From NCBI GenBank assembly GCA_051009015.1, contig JBPCWZ010000057.1:1-12195 (forward strand): a DNA stretch of 12,195 nt, in the 5' to 3' direction. The translations under genes and the position numbers were made by a program. The DNA is from JAHRAH01 sp051009015. GTDB lineage: Bacteria > Pseudomonadota > Gammaproteobacteria > Tethybacterales > Persebacteraceae. The notes below the pieces were generated by a model, which saw only the letters and a list, made by a program, of their open reading frames with translations, was not told the origin of the DNA and did no database searches. Shown piece after piece: positions 6,665 to 12,195 of this stretch (position 1 is its first letter; every line of letters starts with the position of its first letter).

Positions 6665-6693
6665 TTGGAATTTTTGGCTGGTTTTCGTGTAAT
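6665..6693 (+). promoter_or_regulatory. Promoter for the methyltransferase-HNH operon leader
   Basis: TTGGAA (6665-6670, four of six matches) and TGTAAT (6688-6693, five of six) are exactly 17 bases apart. Transcription would begin near 6700, just before the first arm (6703) of the structured leader, so the full fold from 6703 on would be in the transcript. Confidence 0.45.
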
Positions 6694-6838
6694 ATTGACA
6701 CCGCTAAAACGACTCAGGTCGTCCTCGTCGGGCGACCTTGTCAATATAATACCGGCTTCGGCTGGAAATAACAGGGACATCCTATACCTGGGTCGTTTTA
6801 GCAATCGCCTGACATTCGTGTCGGGCTTTGGCTAAAAC
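6692..6838 (+). promoter_or_regulatory. Highly structured element with mutually exclusive stems
   Basis: A 16-bp stem joins GCTAAAACGACTCAGG (6703-6718) to CCTGGGTCGTTTTAGC (6787-6802) with a single G-U pair. Inside it are a hairpin at 6717-6737 (8 bp, five-base loop; its outer pairs use the last two bases of the long arm) and one at 6752-6765 with a UUCG tetraloop closed by C-G. Downstream, GCCTGACA (6807-6814) and TGTCGGGC (6819-6826) pair around another TTCG. The 8 bases GTTTTAGC (6795-6802) can instead pair with a second GCTAAAAC (6831-6838), giving a competing fold. ATATTGACA (6692-6700) and TGTCAATAT (6739-6747) form a further 9-bp inverted repeat in DNA, mostly upstream of the predicted transcript start. 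A 5' leader with switch-like behaviour, a free-standing small RNA, or a 100-bp miniature repeat element (6703-6802) are all possible. Confidence 0.6.
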
Positions 6839-6866
6839 ACAACCGGAGAGGGCAATAAAAACACAA

Positions 6867-6974
6867 TTGAAATTGATGCTGACGGCGGCGATTATCGCCA
6901 TCGGGCAAATCTTCGCCTTTGCCGCTTTGGCGGCAAAAGGCAAAGGCGGCGGGCGCGGCTATGTTTCCATCTGA
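6867..6974 (+). CDS. Small hydrophobic ORF overlapping the methyltransferase start
   Basis: TTG 6867 opens 35 codons: MKLMLTAAIIAIGQIFAFAA, then LAAKGKGGGRGYVSI and a TGA at 6972-6974. The first 22 residues form one membrane helix or signal peptide; the remainder is Gly/Lys/Arg-rich. A GGAGAGGG (6845-6852) lies 14 bases upstream, rather far; an ATG at 6876 is an alternative start. The last 14 bases overlap the methyltransferase gene in a different frame, so translating this ORF would bring ribosomes to ATG 6961, which itself lacks a good binding site. It could be a leader peptide, a small toxin-like membrane peptide or an accident. Confidence 0.4.
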   Translation: MKLMLTAAIIAIGQIFAFAALAAKGKGGGRGYVSI

Positions 6975-8271
6975 CCGCACAATCTACAATGCCGACAATT
7001 TGTTGGTAATGTCGCGCATGCCCGACGAGTGCGTGGATTTGATATACCTTGACCCGCCGTTTAACACCGGTAAGCAGTGGGAGAATCCCCTGCGGGAATC
7101 GGGTAAGAAAGTATCCTTCAAGGATACTTGGACGCTTGCGGACATTCACGACGACGAGCAGGATGTTTTGGCATTGCGGCATCCCCGCGCCGCTGCGGTT
7201 ATTGACGCATTGGGCTACGCCAATGGCGGCTCGTGGTCGGCATATTTGACTTATATGGGGGCGCGGCTGGTGCAGATGCATCGGGTGCTTAAATTCACAG
7301 GGGCAATTTATTACCACTGCGACCCGACAATGTCGCACGGCGTCAAATTGCTGATGGATGCCATCTTTGGCAAAGATAACTGCCGCAACGAAATAATATG
7401 GTGCTATTCCGGCGGCGGAGTGCCGAAAGGCGCTTTTGCCCGGAAGCACGATGTTATTTTGGCTTATGGCAAAAGCGCCAAAACAAAGTTTAATCCACAA
7501 TATCGTCCATATTCCGAATCTGCCGGTTATGGGCGCAAAACAATTGCGGCAAAAGAGGTAGATTGGGAGCGGGGCGCAACGATGACCGATTGGTGGAGTG
7601 ACAAAGAGTTAATGCCATTGGGGGCAAAAATATCCTGCAAAGAGCGTGTTGGTTATCCGACCGAGAAACCGATTGCCTTGTTGCGCCGTATATTGAAAGC
7701 GTCATCCAGACCGGGTGACCTTGTAATGGACCCCTTTTGCGGTTGCGGCGTGACTGCCGCCGCGAGCGAGTTATTTTTTGACGACCGCCGCCGTTGGGTT
7801 GGCATTGATATAGGGACAGAGGCATCCGGTGTTTTACGCCGCAAACTAAACAAGTGCGCAGCGCATTTGCTCGCAGGGTTAAAAGTGCCGGATGTGCAAA
7901 CGCTTAAGGAAGCAGACCTTCCGCCTCTGCCCCCTATCCCGCAAAAGGATGAGACCAAGAAAATCTTATACAAAGGGACAGGCGGAATATGCCCGGGTTG
8001 CACAAAGCCGACTCGGATGGGACTAATGCACATAGACCATATTATTCCCCGCGCAAAAGGCGGGGATAATGACCTTTCTAATTTGCAATTACTTTGCGGC
8101 GAGTGCAATAGTAAGAAGGGAAAGCGGACAATGAACGAACTTCGCCGCGCTGTCGCCGCCGAGCGGATTGCCGAAGTTGTTAAGAAAGACCGCGCCAAGT
8201 ATGAAAAGAAACGCGCCGCCGAATTGACAAAAGCCATTGATAAAGCCCAAAGGCAAGGGCGAATGGTATGA
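6961..8271 (+). CDS. DNA methyltransferase (beta class) fused to HNH nuclease domain
   Basis: The 436-residue protein has an N-terminal DNA methyltransferase: catalytic D31-P-P-F34 in DLIYLDPPFNTGKQW, HCDPTMSHGVKLLMDAIFG, the NEIIWCYSGGGVPKGAFARK block, GYPTEKPIALL, and the AdoMet-binding D257-P-F-C-G-C-G263. Catalytic motif before AdoMet motif marks the beta group, which makes N6-adenine or N4-cytosine. From about residue 335 a zinc-ribbon HNH nuclease follows: C344-x2-C347, H357-I-D359-H360, N374 in NLQLL, C379-x2-C382 and N383, all key positions intact. Residues 395-436 form a charged coiled tail (AAERIAEVVKKDRAKYEKKR). ATG 6961 gives MFPSDRTIYNADNLLVM, the family's usual start; a TTG at 6919 is open but adds a basic stretch. 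It overlaps the upstream small ORF and, by ATGA, the downstream exported protein. It may be a restriction-modification enzyme in one chain; recognition sequence unknown. Confidence 0.88.
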   Translation: MFPSDRTIYNADNLLVMSRMPDECVDLIYLDPPFNTGKQWENPLRESGKKVSFKDTWTLADIHDDEQDVLALRHPRAAAVIDALGYANGGSWSAYLTYMGARLVQMHRVLKFTGAIYYHCDPTMSHGVKLLMDAIFGKDNCRNEIIWCYSGGGVPKGAFARKHDVILAYGKSAKTKFNPQYRPYSESAGYGRKTIAAKEVDWERGATMTDWWSDKELMPLGAKISCKERVGYPTEKPIALLRRILKASSRPGDLVMDPFCGCGVTAAASELFFDDRRRWVGIDIGTEASGVLRRKLNKCAAHLLAGLKVPDVQTLKEADLPPLPPIPQKDETKKILYKGTGGICPGCTKPTRMGLMHIDHIIPRAKGGDNDLSNLQLLCGECNSKKGKRTMNELRRAVAAERIAEVVKKDRAKYEKKRAAELTKAIDKAQRQGRMV

Positions 8272-8693
8272 TTAAATTCCGGCATGCCGTTTGCATAATT
8301 TGCGCTATATTATTTTCACTTCCGGCATTGTCGCAGAGATTCCCCGAATCGGATTATGCAATGGCGTGGTGCGATGATAATGACGGAAAGCAGGAATACG
8401 CGTTGCCCGACCAAGCAAGGATTGATTGTTGGATTCCGTCAAAGCATTGGGCGGTTGAGGTTGAGCGAATTAGCAAGCCCTACGAGGCGGTTGGGCAGGC
8501 ATTGTTTTATGCCGCCGCTATGTCGCAAATGACAAAAACCCCCGCCTTGCCGGTGGTGGTGTTTTTTGACGACAATGGCGATATGACGCGCTTTAATCGT
8601 TATTTTCGCCGGTTTAAGTTGGCAACGACAGGTCTGGAATTTCTTGTTTTTTGCCTTGATATGCAAGGAAACAATTTTCTTTGCCCTGATTAG
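8268..8693 (+). CDS. Exported protein with PD-(D/E)XK nuclease-like pattern
   Basis: The 141-residue protein begins with a clear signal peptide: positively charged MIKFRH, a hydrophobic core to residue 20, and a cleavage context A20-L-S22 before Q23. The mature part has R51-I-D53-C followed by W61-A-V-E64-V-E66 and the helix YEAVGQALFYAAAM (72-85), then LPVVVFFDDNGDM. D53, the E-x-E strand and the GQAL-FYA helix resemble small exported proteins with a restriction-endonuclease-like fold; the usual lysine of the E-x-K motif is replaced by E66, so activity is doubtful. It overlaps the methyltransferase-HNH stop by four bases and ends the operon. A periplasmic nuclease-like partner to a modification enzyme is unexpected; it might act on incoming DNA or merely share the transcript. 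Family assignment rests on pattern similarity only. Confidence 0.6.
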   Translation: MIKFRHAVCIICAILFSLPALSQRFPESDYAMAWCDDNDGKQEYALPDQARIDCWIPSKHWAVEVERISKPYEAVGQALFYAAAMSQMTKTPALPVVVFFDDNGDMTRFNRYFRRFKLATTGLEFLVFCLDMQGNNFLCPD

Positions 8694-8766
8694 TCAAGGT
8701 TAAAAACGCCCCTTGCCGCCCGCCCCCGGTACTCCGGCTTTGGAATGTCGCCGCTATCGTGGCGGT

Positions 8767-8800
8767 GGATTCTTGCCTTCGCGGGAATGACGGGCATTTT
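8767..8800 (+). repeat. Degenerate palindromic repeat (CGCGGGAATGACGG type)
   Basis: GGATTCTTGCCTTCGCGGG followed by AATGACGG reads as a copy of the dispersed proteobacterial GGATTCCCGC...GCGGGAATGAC repeat, with a decayed left arm. The same CGCGGGAATGAC right arm occurs at 11895-11906. It lies in the 196-base gap between the exported-protein gene and lolC/E; a GCCGC/GTGGC hairpin precedes it at about 8744-8757, and nothing coding is supported there. Confidence 0.6.
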
Positions 8801-8874
8801 CGCGCTGTCTTTGATAATCGGCGGCATTGGCGGCAAAAGCGTGCTGTAAATGTGTGAGCGGCGTTGTGGCGGGG

Positions 8875-8880
8875 TAGAAT
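8875..8880 (+). promoter_or_regulatory. -10 hexamer directly before lolC/E
   Basis: TAGAAT (five of six to consensus) ends 9 bases before the GTG at 8890. The best -35, GTGTGA at 8852-8857 with a 17-base spacer, matches three of six. The start of transcription would fall on or beside the start codon, as for hisG. Confidence 0.4.
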
Positions 8881-8889
8881 CGGGGTGTT

Positions 8890-10128
8890 GTGCCGTTTGA
8901 TATTTTTGTCGGGTTGCGTTATGCGCTTTCGGGGCGGCGCGACCGGTTTGTTTCTTTTGTGTCAATGCTTTCCGCCGCCGGCATTGCGCTTGGCGTTGCC
9001 GCGCTTTTGGTTGTCTTGTCGGTCATGACCGGCTTTCAATATGAACTGCGCGCGCGCATCTTGTCGGTTGCGTCTCATTTGGAAGTTGTTTCCACCGGCG
9101 AAGGGTTTGTTGATTGGCGGGAGGTTGCCGGGGATTATTTGTCCGATTCGCAAATCCTTGCCGCCGCGCCGAGTGTGCAGGAGCAGGGTTTGTTGGTCGC
9201 CGGGGATATTGTCAAGGGCGCGCTTATCCGCGGCATATTGCCGGAGGAAGAAGCAAAAGTCAGCGATATCGGCGCGCAAATGCGGCGCGGCGCGTTGTCA
9301 TCTTTGCGGGCGGAGCGTTATGGCATTGTGCTCGGCGCGCGCCTTGCCGCCGATTTGCGCAAGGATGTCGGCGATGAGTTGATACTTGTCGCGCCGCGCG
9401 GGCGTTTTACCGCCGCCGGATTATTGCCGCGCTTGCGGCGTTTTAATATTGTCGGTATTTTTTCCGCGCAGGTGTATCAATATGACGCCGGGCTGGCGTA
9501 TATTCATCTGGCGGACGCCCAAAAGTTATACCGCACTGCGGGGCGCATTACTTCGGTGCGATTGAAAACTGCGGATATTTTTGACGCTCCCATCGTGCGC
9601 GAGCGGCTTTCGGCAAAGCGCGATGATGTTTATTTGCATGATTGGACGAGCAGCCATGGCAGTTTATTCCGCGCGCTGGCTTTGGAAAAGCGGGTGATGT
9701 TTGTTATTTTGACTTTGATTATTGCCGTTGCCGCTTTTAATATTGTTTCGGCTTTGGTAACGATGTCGCGCAACAAGCGGGGCGATATTGCCATTTTGCG
9801 GGCGATGGGCGCGGGCGGCGGTGCGATATCGCGCATCTTTTTGCTGCAAGGCGCGCTCATCGGCGGCGTTGGCACGATTGTCGGCGTTTTGGCGGGTTTG
9901 CCTTTGGCGGCAAATGCCGGCAGGATTGTCGCAACATTGGAAGAGTGGTTTGATTCTTCGCTTTTCCCCGGCGATATCTATCAACTTGGCGGCTTGCCTT
10001 CGCGGATTATTTTTACGGATGTTTTGACGGTTGCTGCTGCCGCTTTTGTGCTTTCGGTATTGGCGGCGGTATGGCCGGCGATGCGCAGCGGCGCGCAACT
10101 TCCCGCCGATGCTTTGCGCCATGAATAA
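8890..10128 (+). CDS. lolC: Lipoprotein-releasing ABC transporter membrane subunit (LolC/LolE family)
   Basis: The 412-residue inner-membrane protein starts MPFDIFVGLRYALSGRRDRF, the LolC/E opening. It has the expected four helices: residues 20-48 (SMLSAAGIALGVAALLVVLS), about 265-293, 313-340 and 373-402. The large domain between helices 1 and 2 is periplasmic, and the conserved SRNKRGDIAILRAMGAGGGA cytoplasmic loop couples to the ATPase. The complex extracts outer-membrane lipoproteins from the inner membrane and passes them to LolA. Only one such subunit gene lies here, directly followed by lolD, so it may be the hybrid LolC/E (LolF-like) form that works as a homodimer, or a second copy may lie elsewhere; the symbol is therefore provisional. 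GTG 8890 is chosen from family alignment; no ribosome binding site is evident. Confidence 0.9.
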   Translation: MPFDIFVGLRYALSGRRDRFVSFVSMLSAAGIALGVAALLVVLSVMTGFQYELRARILSVASHLEVVSTGEGFVDWREVAGDYLSDSQILAAAPSVQEQGLLVAGDIVKGALIRGILPEEEAKVSDIGAQMRRGALSSLRAERYGIVLGARLAADLRKDVGDELILVAPRGRFTAAGLLPRLRRFNIVGIFSAQVYQYDAGLAYIHLADAQKLYRTAGRITSVRLKTADIFDAPIVRERLSAKRDDVYLHDWTSSHGSLFRALALEKRVMFVILTLIIAVAAFNIVSALVTMSRNKRGDIAILRAMGAGGGAISRIFLLQGALIGGVGTIVGVLAGLPLAANAGRIVATLEEWFDSSLFPGDIYQLGGLPSRIIFTDVLTVAAAAFVLSVLAAVWPAMRSGAQLPADALRHE

Positions 10129-10840
10129 TCATAATGCATATCATAAAGGCGGCGATGGCGATACGCCCGCCGTTGCTTGTTATGGTTTGTGCAAATCTTA
10201 CCCGGGCGGCGGGGCGCGGCAGGTTGTCTTGGCGGATGCCGCATTGCAAGTTGCGCCCGGCGAGGCGGTGATGATATGCGGCGCATCGGGTTCCGGCAAA
10301 ACGACTCTTTTGCATCTTCTGGGCGGTTTGGACCGCGCCGATGGCGGCGAAGTTGAAGTTTGCGGCGAGCGGTTGTTTGCGATGCCGCCGCAGCGTTTGG
10401 CAAAGTTGCGCAACCGGCGGCTGGGTTTTGTCTTTCAGTTTCATCTTTTGCTGCCGGAGTTTAGTGCCGCCGAAAATGCCGCAATGCCGCTTTTGATACG
10501 CGGAGAGCGGCGCGGGCGGGCTTTGGCGGCGGCGCGCGAGTTGCTTGCCGGTTTGGGTTTGGAAAAATGCGCCGACAAGCGACCGGCATCGCTTTCGGGC
10601 GGCGAGCGGCAAAGGGTAGCAGTCGCAAGGGCGCTTGTCGGCGGGGCGGATATTGTGCTTGCCGACGAGCCGACCGGCAACTTGGACAGGCAAAATGCCG
10701 ATGGTGTTTTTGATATGCTGCTTGCGCAGTGCCGGTTGCGAAAGATGGCATTGATAACTGCGACACACGACGGGCGATTATTGGCGCGCGCCGACAGATG
10801 TCTGGAACTGCGGGATGGAAAGTTATGGCAAAAAACATAA
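10121..10840 (+). CDS. lolD: Lipoprotein-releasing system ATP-binding protein
   Basis: The 239-residue ABC ATPase (E. coli LolD has 233) has every active-site motif: Walker A G54-ASGSGKTT62, Q-loop Q106 in FVFQFHLLLPEFSAAENAAM, signature LSGGERQRVAVARAL (158-172), Walker B IVLADEPTGNLD (178-189) and switch H216 in ITATHD. The FHLLLPEFSAAENAAMPLL stretch resembles the LolD-type segment that contacts the membrane subunit. ATG 10121 lies within the last eight bases of lolC/E, so the two subunits are translated in a coupled way. The frame is open further upstream to 10031, but that would lie inside lolC/E. It powers lipoprotein release at the cytoplasmic face of the inner membrane. Confidence 0.95.
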   Translation: MNNHNAYHKGGDGDTPAVACYGLCKSYPGGGARQVVLADAALQVAPGEAVMICGASGSGKTTLLHLLGGLDRADGGEVEVCGERLFAMPPQRLAKLRNRRLGFVFQFHLLLPEFSAAENAAMPLLIRGERRGRALAAARELLAGLGLEKCADKRPASLSGGERQRVAVARALVGGADIVLADEPTGNLDRQNADGVFDMLLAQCRLRKMALITATHDGRLLARADRCLELRDGKLWQKT

Positions 10841-11304
10841 AGCCCGCCGGTAATGAAAACACCGGCGGCGATACGCTTCGCGCCGAAGGCGTGTTGTTTG
10901 TTTGCACCGGTAATATCTGCCGCTCGCCGACTGCCGAGGCGATTCTTCGCAAGATGACCGGCGGCAAAGTGTTGGTGGATTCGGCGGGCATCAGCGCCTA
11001 TCATAGCGGCGAAAAGCCCGATGCCCGGGCGGCGGCGGCGGCGGAACTATGCGGTTATGACATGAGCGGCATTCGGGCGCGGCAGGTTTGCGCCGATGAT
11101 TTTTACCGCTTTGCCGTTATCTATGCGATGGATAGCGGGCATTTTGCGGCTTTGCGGCGGATGTCGCCGGAGGATGCATCGGCGGAGATAAGGATGTTTG
11201 CCGATGCCGACATTCCCGACCCTTATTACACCGGCGGTTTTGGCAATATGATGGCATTGCTGGAAGAGGGCTGCCGCCGTATCGCCGCTTCAAAAGTGCG
11301 CTAA
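10825..11304 (+). CDS. Low-molecular-weight protein tyrosine phosphatase family protein
   Basis: The 159-residue protein carries the phosphatase loop C27-T-G-N-I-C-R33-S34 right after a short strand VLFV, the SAGISAYHSGEKPD segment (53-66), IYAMDSGHF (99-107), and the general acid D132 in DPYYTGG. All catalytic residues of low-molecular-weight tyrosine phosphatases are intact. In bacteria the family removes phosphate from protein tyrosines, often on polysaccharide-export kinases, and is related to arsenate reductases; the DPYY acid loop favours phosphatase. The first 20 residues are a poorly conserved polar lead. ATG 10825 overlaps the lolD stop by 16 bases and has a GGAAAG-type site upstream; the frame is open to 10729 but that would lie deep within lolD. 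Confidence 0.9.
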   Translation: MAKNIKPAGNENTGGDTLRAEGVLFVCTGNICRSPTAEAILRKMTGGKVLVDSAGISAYHSGEKPDARAAAAAELCGYDMSGIRARQVCADDFYRFAVIYAMDSGHFAALRRMSPEDASAEIRMFADADIPDPYYTGGFGNMMALLEEGCRRIAASKVR

Positions 11305-11323
11305 AATACTGCGGGAGCGTTTT

Positions 11324-11872
11324 ATGGATCTGACCAATCATTTTCTTATTTCCACCGGCAGTTTGAGCGGGTCGGTTTTTGCCGATTCTGTGGTGCTGGT
11401 TTGCAGCCACGACAGCGAGGGGGCTTTCGGTTTGGTAATCAACAAACCGTCACCGGCGAAGGAGGGCGAACTTTTGTCCACCCTGAAAGCCGCCCCGCCC
11501 GGCGGCGGCAGCGACAATCCCGTAATGCGCGGCGGTCCGGTCAAGCCGGAACAAGTTGTCATATTGCATTCGCCGCCGCGCGAGTTTGATGTGACCATAA
11601 AAGTGGATGACAATATTGGCGTAACTTTGTCGCGCGATATTCTGACCGCCGTATCCGAAGGGGCTGCCCCGGACAAGGTGGTTTTTTATTGCGGCTATGC
11701 GGGCTGGGAAGGCGGCAAACTGGAAAGCGAAGTGGGAGATAACGCATGGATTACAATGCCGGCAAGTTTGGATATCGTCTTTGATTTGCCGCCTTCGCGC
11801 CGGCTGGCGGAAGCAACCCGGCGGCTGGGCTTTGACATTAACCTGCTCGCCGACATGTCCGGCAATGCCTGA
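11324..11872 (+). CDS. yqgE: YqgE/AlgH family protein (UPF0301)
   Basis: The 182-residue protein matches the DUF179/UPF0301 family from end to end: LTNHFLISTGSL, VVLVCSHDSEGAFGLVINKP, MRGGPVKPEQVVILHS, VTLSRDILTAVSEG, YCGYAGWEGGKLESEV and NAWITMPASLDIVFDLP. The biochemical role of the family is not settled; in Pseudomonas, AlgH was linked to alginate regulation. Length is normal. A GGGAG site (11313-11317) stands 6 bases before ATG 11324. It follows the phosphatase gene by 19 bases and is probably the last gene of the lolC/E-lolD transcript; a TAAAAT at 11302-11307 might add a weak internal promoter. A large palindrome starts 8 bases after its stop. Confidence 0.92.
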   Translation: MDLTNHFLISTGSLSGSVFADSVVLVCSHDSEGAFGLVINKPSPAKEGELLSTLKAAPPGGGSDNPVMRGGPVKPEQVVILHSPPREFDVTIKVDDNIGVTLSRDILTAVSEGAAPDKVVFYCGYAGWEGGKLESEVGDNAWITMPASLDIVFDLPPSRRLAEATRRLGFDINLLADMSGNA

Positions 11873-11880
11873 TGATATTC

Positions 11881-11939
11881 GTCATTCCCGCTTTCGCGGG
11901 AATGACGAGGGGAATGACGAAAACAGGCGGGAATGACGA
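11881..11939 (+). repeat. Palindromic repeat and GGGAATGACGA copies after yqgE
   Basis: Arms GTCATTCCCGC (11881-11891) and GCGGGAATGAC (11896-11906) pair perfectly over 11 bp around TTTC. Two further half-copies of GGGAATGACGA follow (about 11910-11920 and 11929-11939). This is the dispersed palindrome type also seen at 8767-8800. As RNA it would form a strong hairpin just behind yqgE and may protect the message 3' end or aid termination; no immediate T run follows. Confidence 0.75.
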
Positions 11940-11990
11940 AGATGGCAATGGTGGTTTTTTTCACACGGGGGCGGATTTTTTTTGGCGAGT

Positions 11991-12021
11991 TTGACAAAAC
12001 GGGCTTTTTTTGGTTTAGAAT
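11991..12021 (+). promoter_or_regulatory. Promoter before the ORF at 12030
   Basis: A perfect -35 TTGACA (11991-11996) and TAGAAT (12016-12021, five of six) are separated by 19 bases, slightly long. Runs of seven or eight T at 11955-11961, 11976-11983 and 12005-12011 lie around it and may bend or activate the promoter. The -10 ends 8 bases before ATG 12030, again a leaderless layout. Confidence 0.5.
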
Positions 12022-12029
12022 GTTTGGCA

Positions 12030-12195
12030 ATGCTTTTGAGCACGCTTGATATGTCGTTTTTTAGAATAGCACGGCGCACGGCGCACGGCGCACGGCGCAC
12101 GGCTGAGACCTTTGGACAAACCGCTTTTGACGTTTTTGTCGCCTTTCGCGCTTTTGCCGTCCTTGCTTTAATTGTTGGCGGCTTTTGCACTTTGA
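12030..12195 (+). CDS. Partial membrane protein start with heptanucleotide repeat
   Basis: From ATG 12030 the frame stays open to the right edge (55 codons): MLLSTLDMSFFRIARRTAHG, then a repeat-encoded ARRTA, a polar ETFGQTAFD and a hydrophobic helix VFVAFRAFAVLALIVGGFC. The opening is consistent with the N-terminus of an inner-membrane protein whose body lies outside the window, so no family can be assigned. The promoter at 11991-12021 would put the 5' end at or beside the ATG; no ribosome binding site exists. The 7-bp repeat inside the frame makes its expression frame-dependent on copy number. Confidence 0.5.
   Translation, partial: MLLSTLDMSFFRIARRTAHGARRTAETFGQTAFDVFVAFRAFAVLALIVGGFCTL
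12070..12103 (+). repeat. 7-bp tandem repeat CACGGCG, nearly five copies
   Basis: Four perfect units of CACGGCG (12070-12097) are followed by a partial fifth (12098-12103). The unit length is not a multiple of three. In the frame from 12030 the repeat encodes RRTAHGARRTA. A gain of one unit would bring TGA 12104-12106 into frame; a loss of one would run to TAA 12169-12171. Confidence 0.85.

Noticed and set aside
6695..6750. Perfect TTGACA (6695-6700) and perfect TATAAT (6745-6750) as one promoter
   Set aside because: They are 44 bases apart, far beyond a working spacer; neither has a good partner at normal distance. They belong to the inverted repeats of the structured element.
6703..6838. 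Integron attC site or CRISPR repeats, because of inverted GCTAAAAC/GTTTTAGC copies
   Set aside because: The ends do not match the GTTRRRY/RYYYAAC core of attC, there is no integrase or cassette array, and the three copies differ in orientation and spacing, unlike CRISPR.
12070..12103. CRISPR or REP array from the CACGGCG repeats
   Set aside because: Unit is 7 bp with no spacers; it is a simple sequence repeat.

Overview
The window looks like a piece of a Gram-negative, proteobacterial chromosome of roughly balanced base composition. The outer-membrane lipoprotein machinery (a LolC/E-type subunit plus LolD), the YqgE/AlgH family protein, and the hisG-hisD order with a short-form HisG support this. 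An ankyrin-repeat gene and palindromic GGGAATGAC-type repeats recall uncultivated or host-associated proteobacteria. The placement is inference from gene content; no rRNA or tRNA is present to settle it.

Layout. On the minus strand at the left edge, a small two-helix membrane protein (605 to 390) is followed by an ankyrin-repeat gene running off the edge (355 to 1). Facing away from it is a tightly packed plus-strand cassette (801-2725): a STAS-like/GHKL ATPase, a DUF4325-type STAS-like protein and a single-pass membrane protein. A terminator-like hairpin separates it from hisG and hisD (2919-4945), which overlap by four bases. Directly after hisD come a polymerase-beta-type nucleotidyltransferase (4948-5949) and a 2H phosphoesterase (5991-6602).

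Next is an intricately folded stretch (about 6692-6838). It lies just downstream of a promoter-like sequence and upstream of a 35-codon hydrophobic small ORF. That small ORF overlaps the start of a DNA methyltransferase fused to a C-terminal HNH nuclease domain (6961-8271). The fusion gene overlaps by four bases an exported protein with a degenerate PD-(D/E)XK nuclease-like pattern (8268-8693). The right part is housekeeping: lolC/E-lolD, a low-molecular-weight protein tyrosine phosphatase and a yqgE/algH-family gene (8890-11872). After a palindromic repeat cluster, a further ORF starts at 12030 and leaves the window; it carries five copies of a 7-bp tandem repeat near its start.

Three accessory modules therefore sit among housekeeping genes: (i) the ATPase/STAS/membrane cassette, which has the layout of a partner-switching or conflict system; (ii) a nucleotidyltransferase/2H phosphoesterase pair; (iii) a methyltransferase-HNH fusion with an exported nuclease-like partner behind a structured leader. 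None is a complete classical defence system I can name. Several genes (hisG, lolC/E, the 12030 ORF and a five-codon mini-ORF before the ATPase) begin only 7-9 bases after a good -10 hexamer, which suggests leaderless transcripts are common here.
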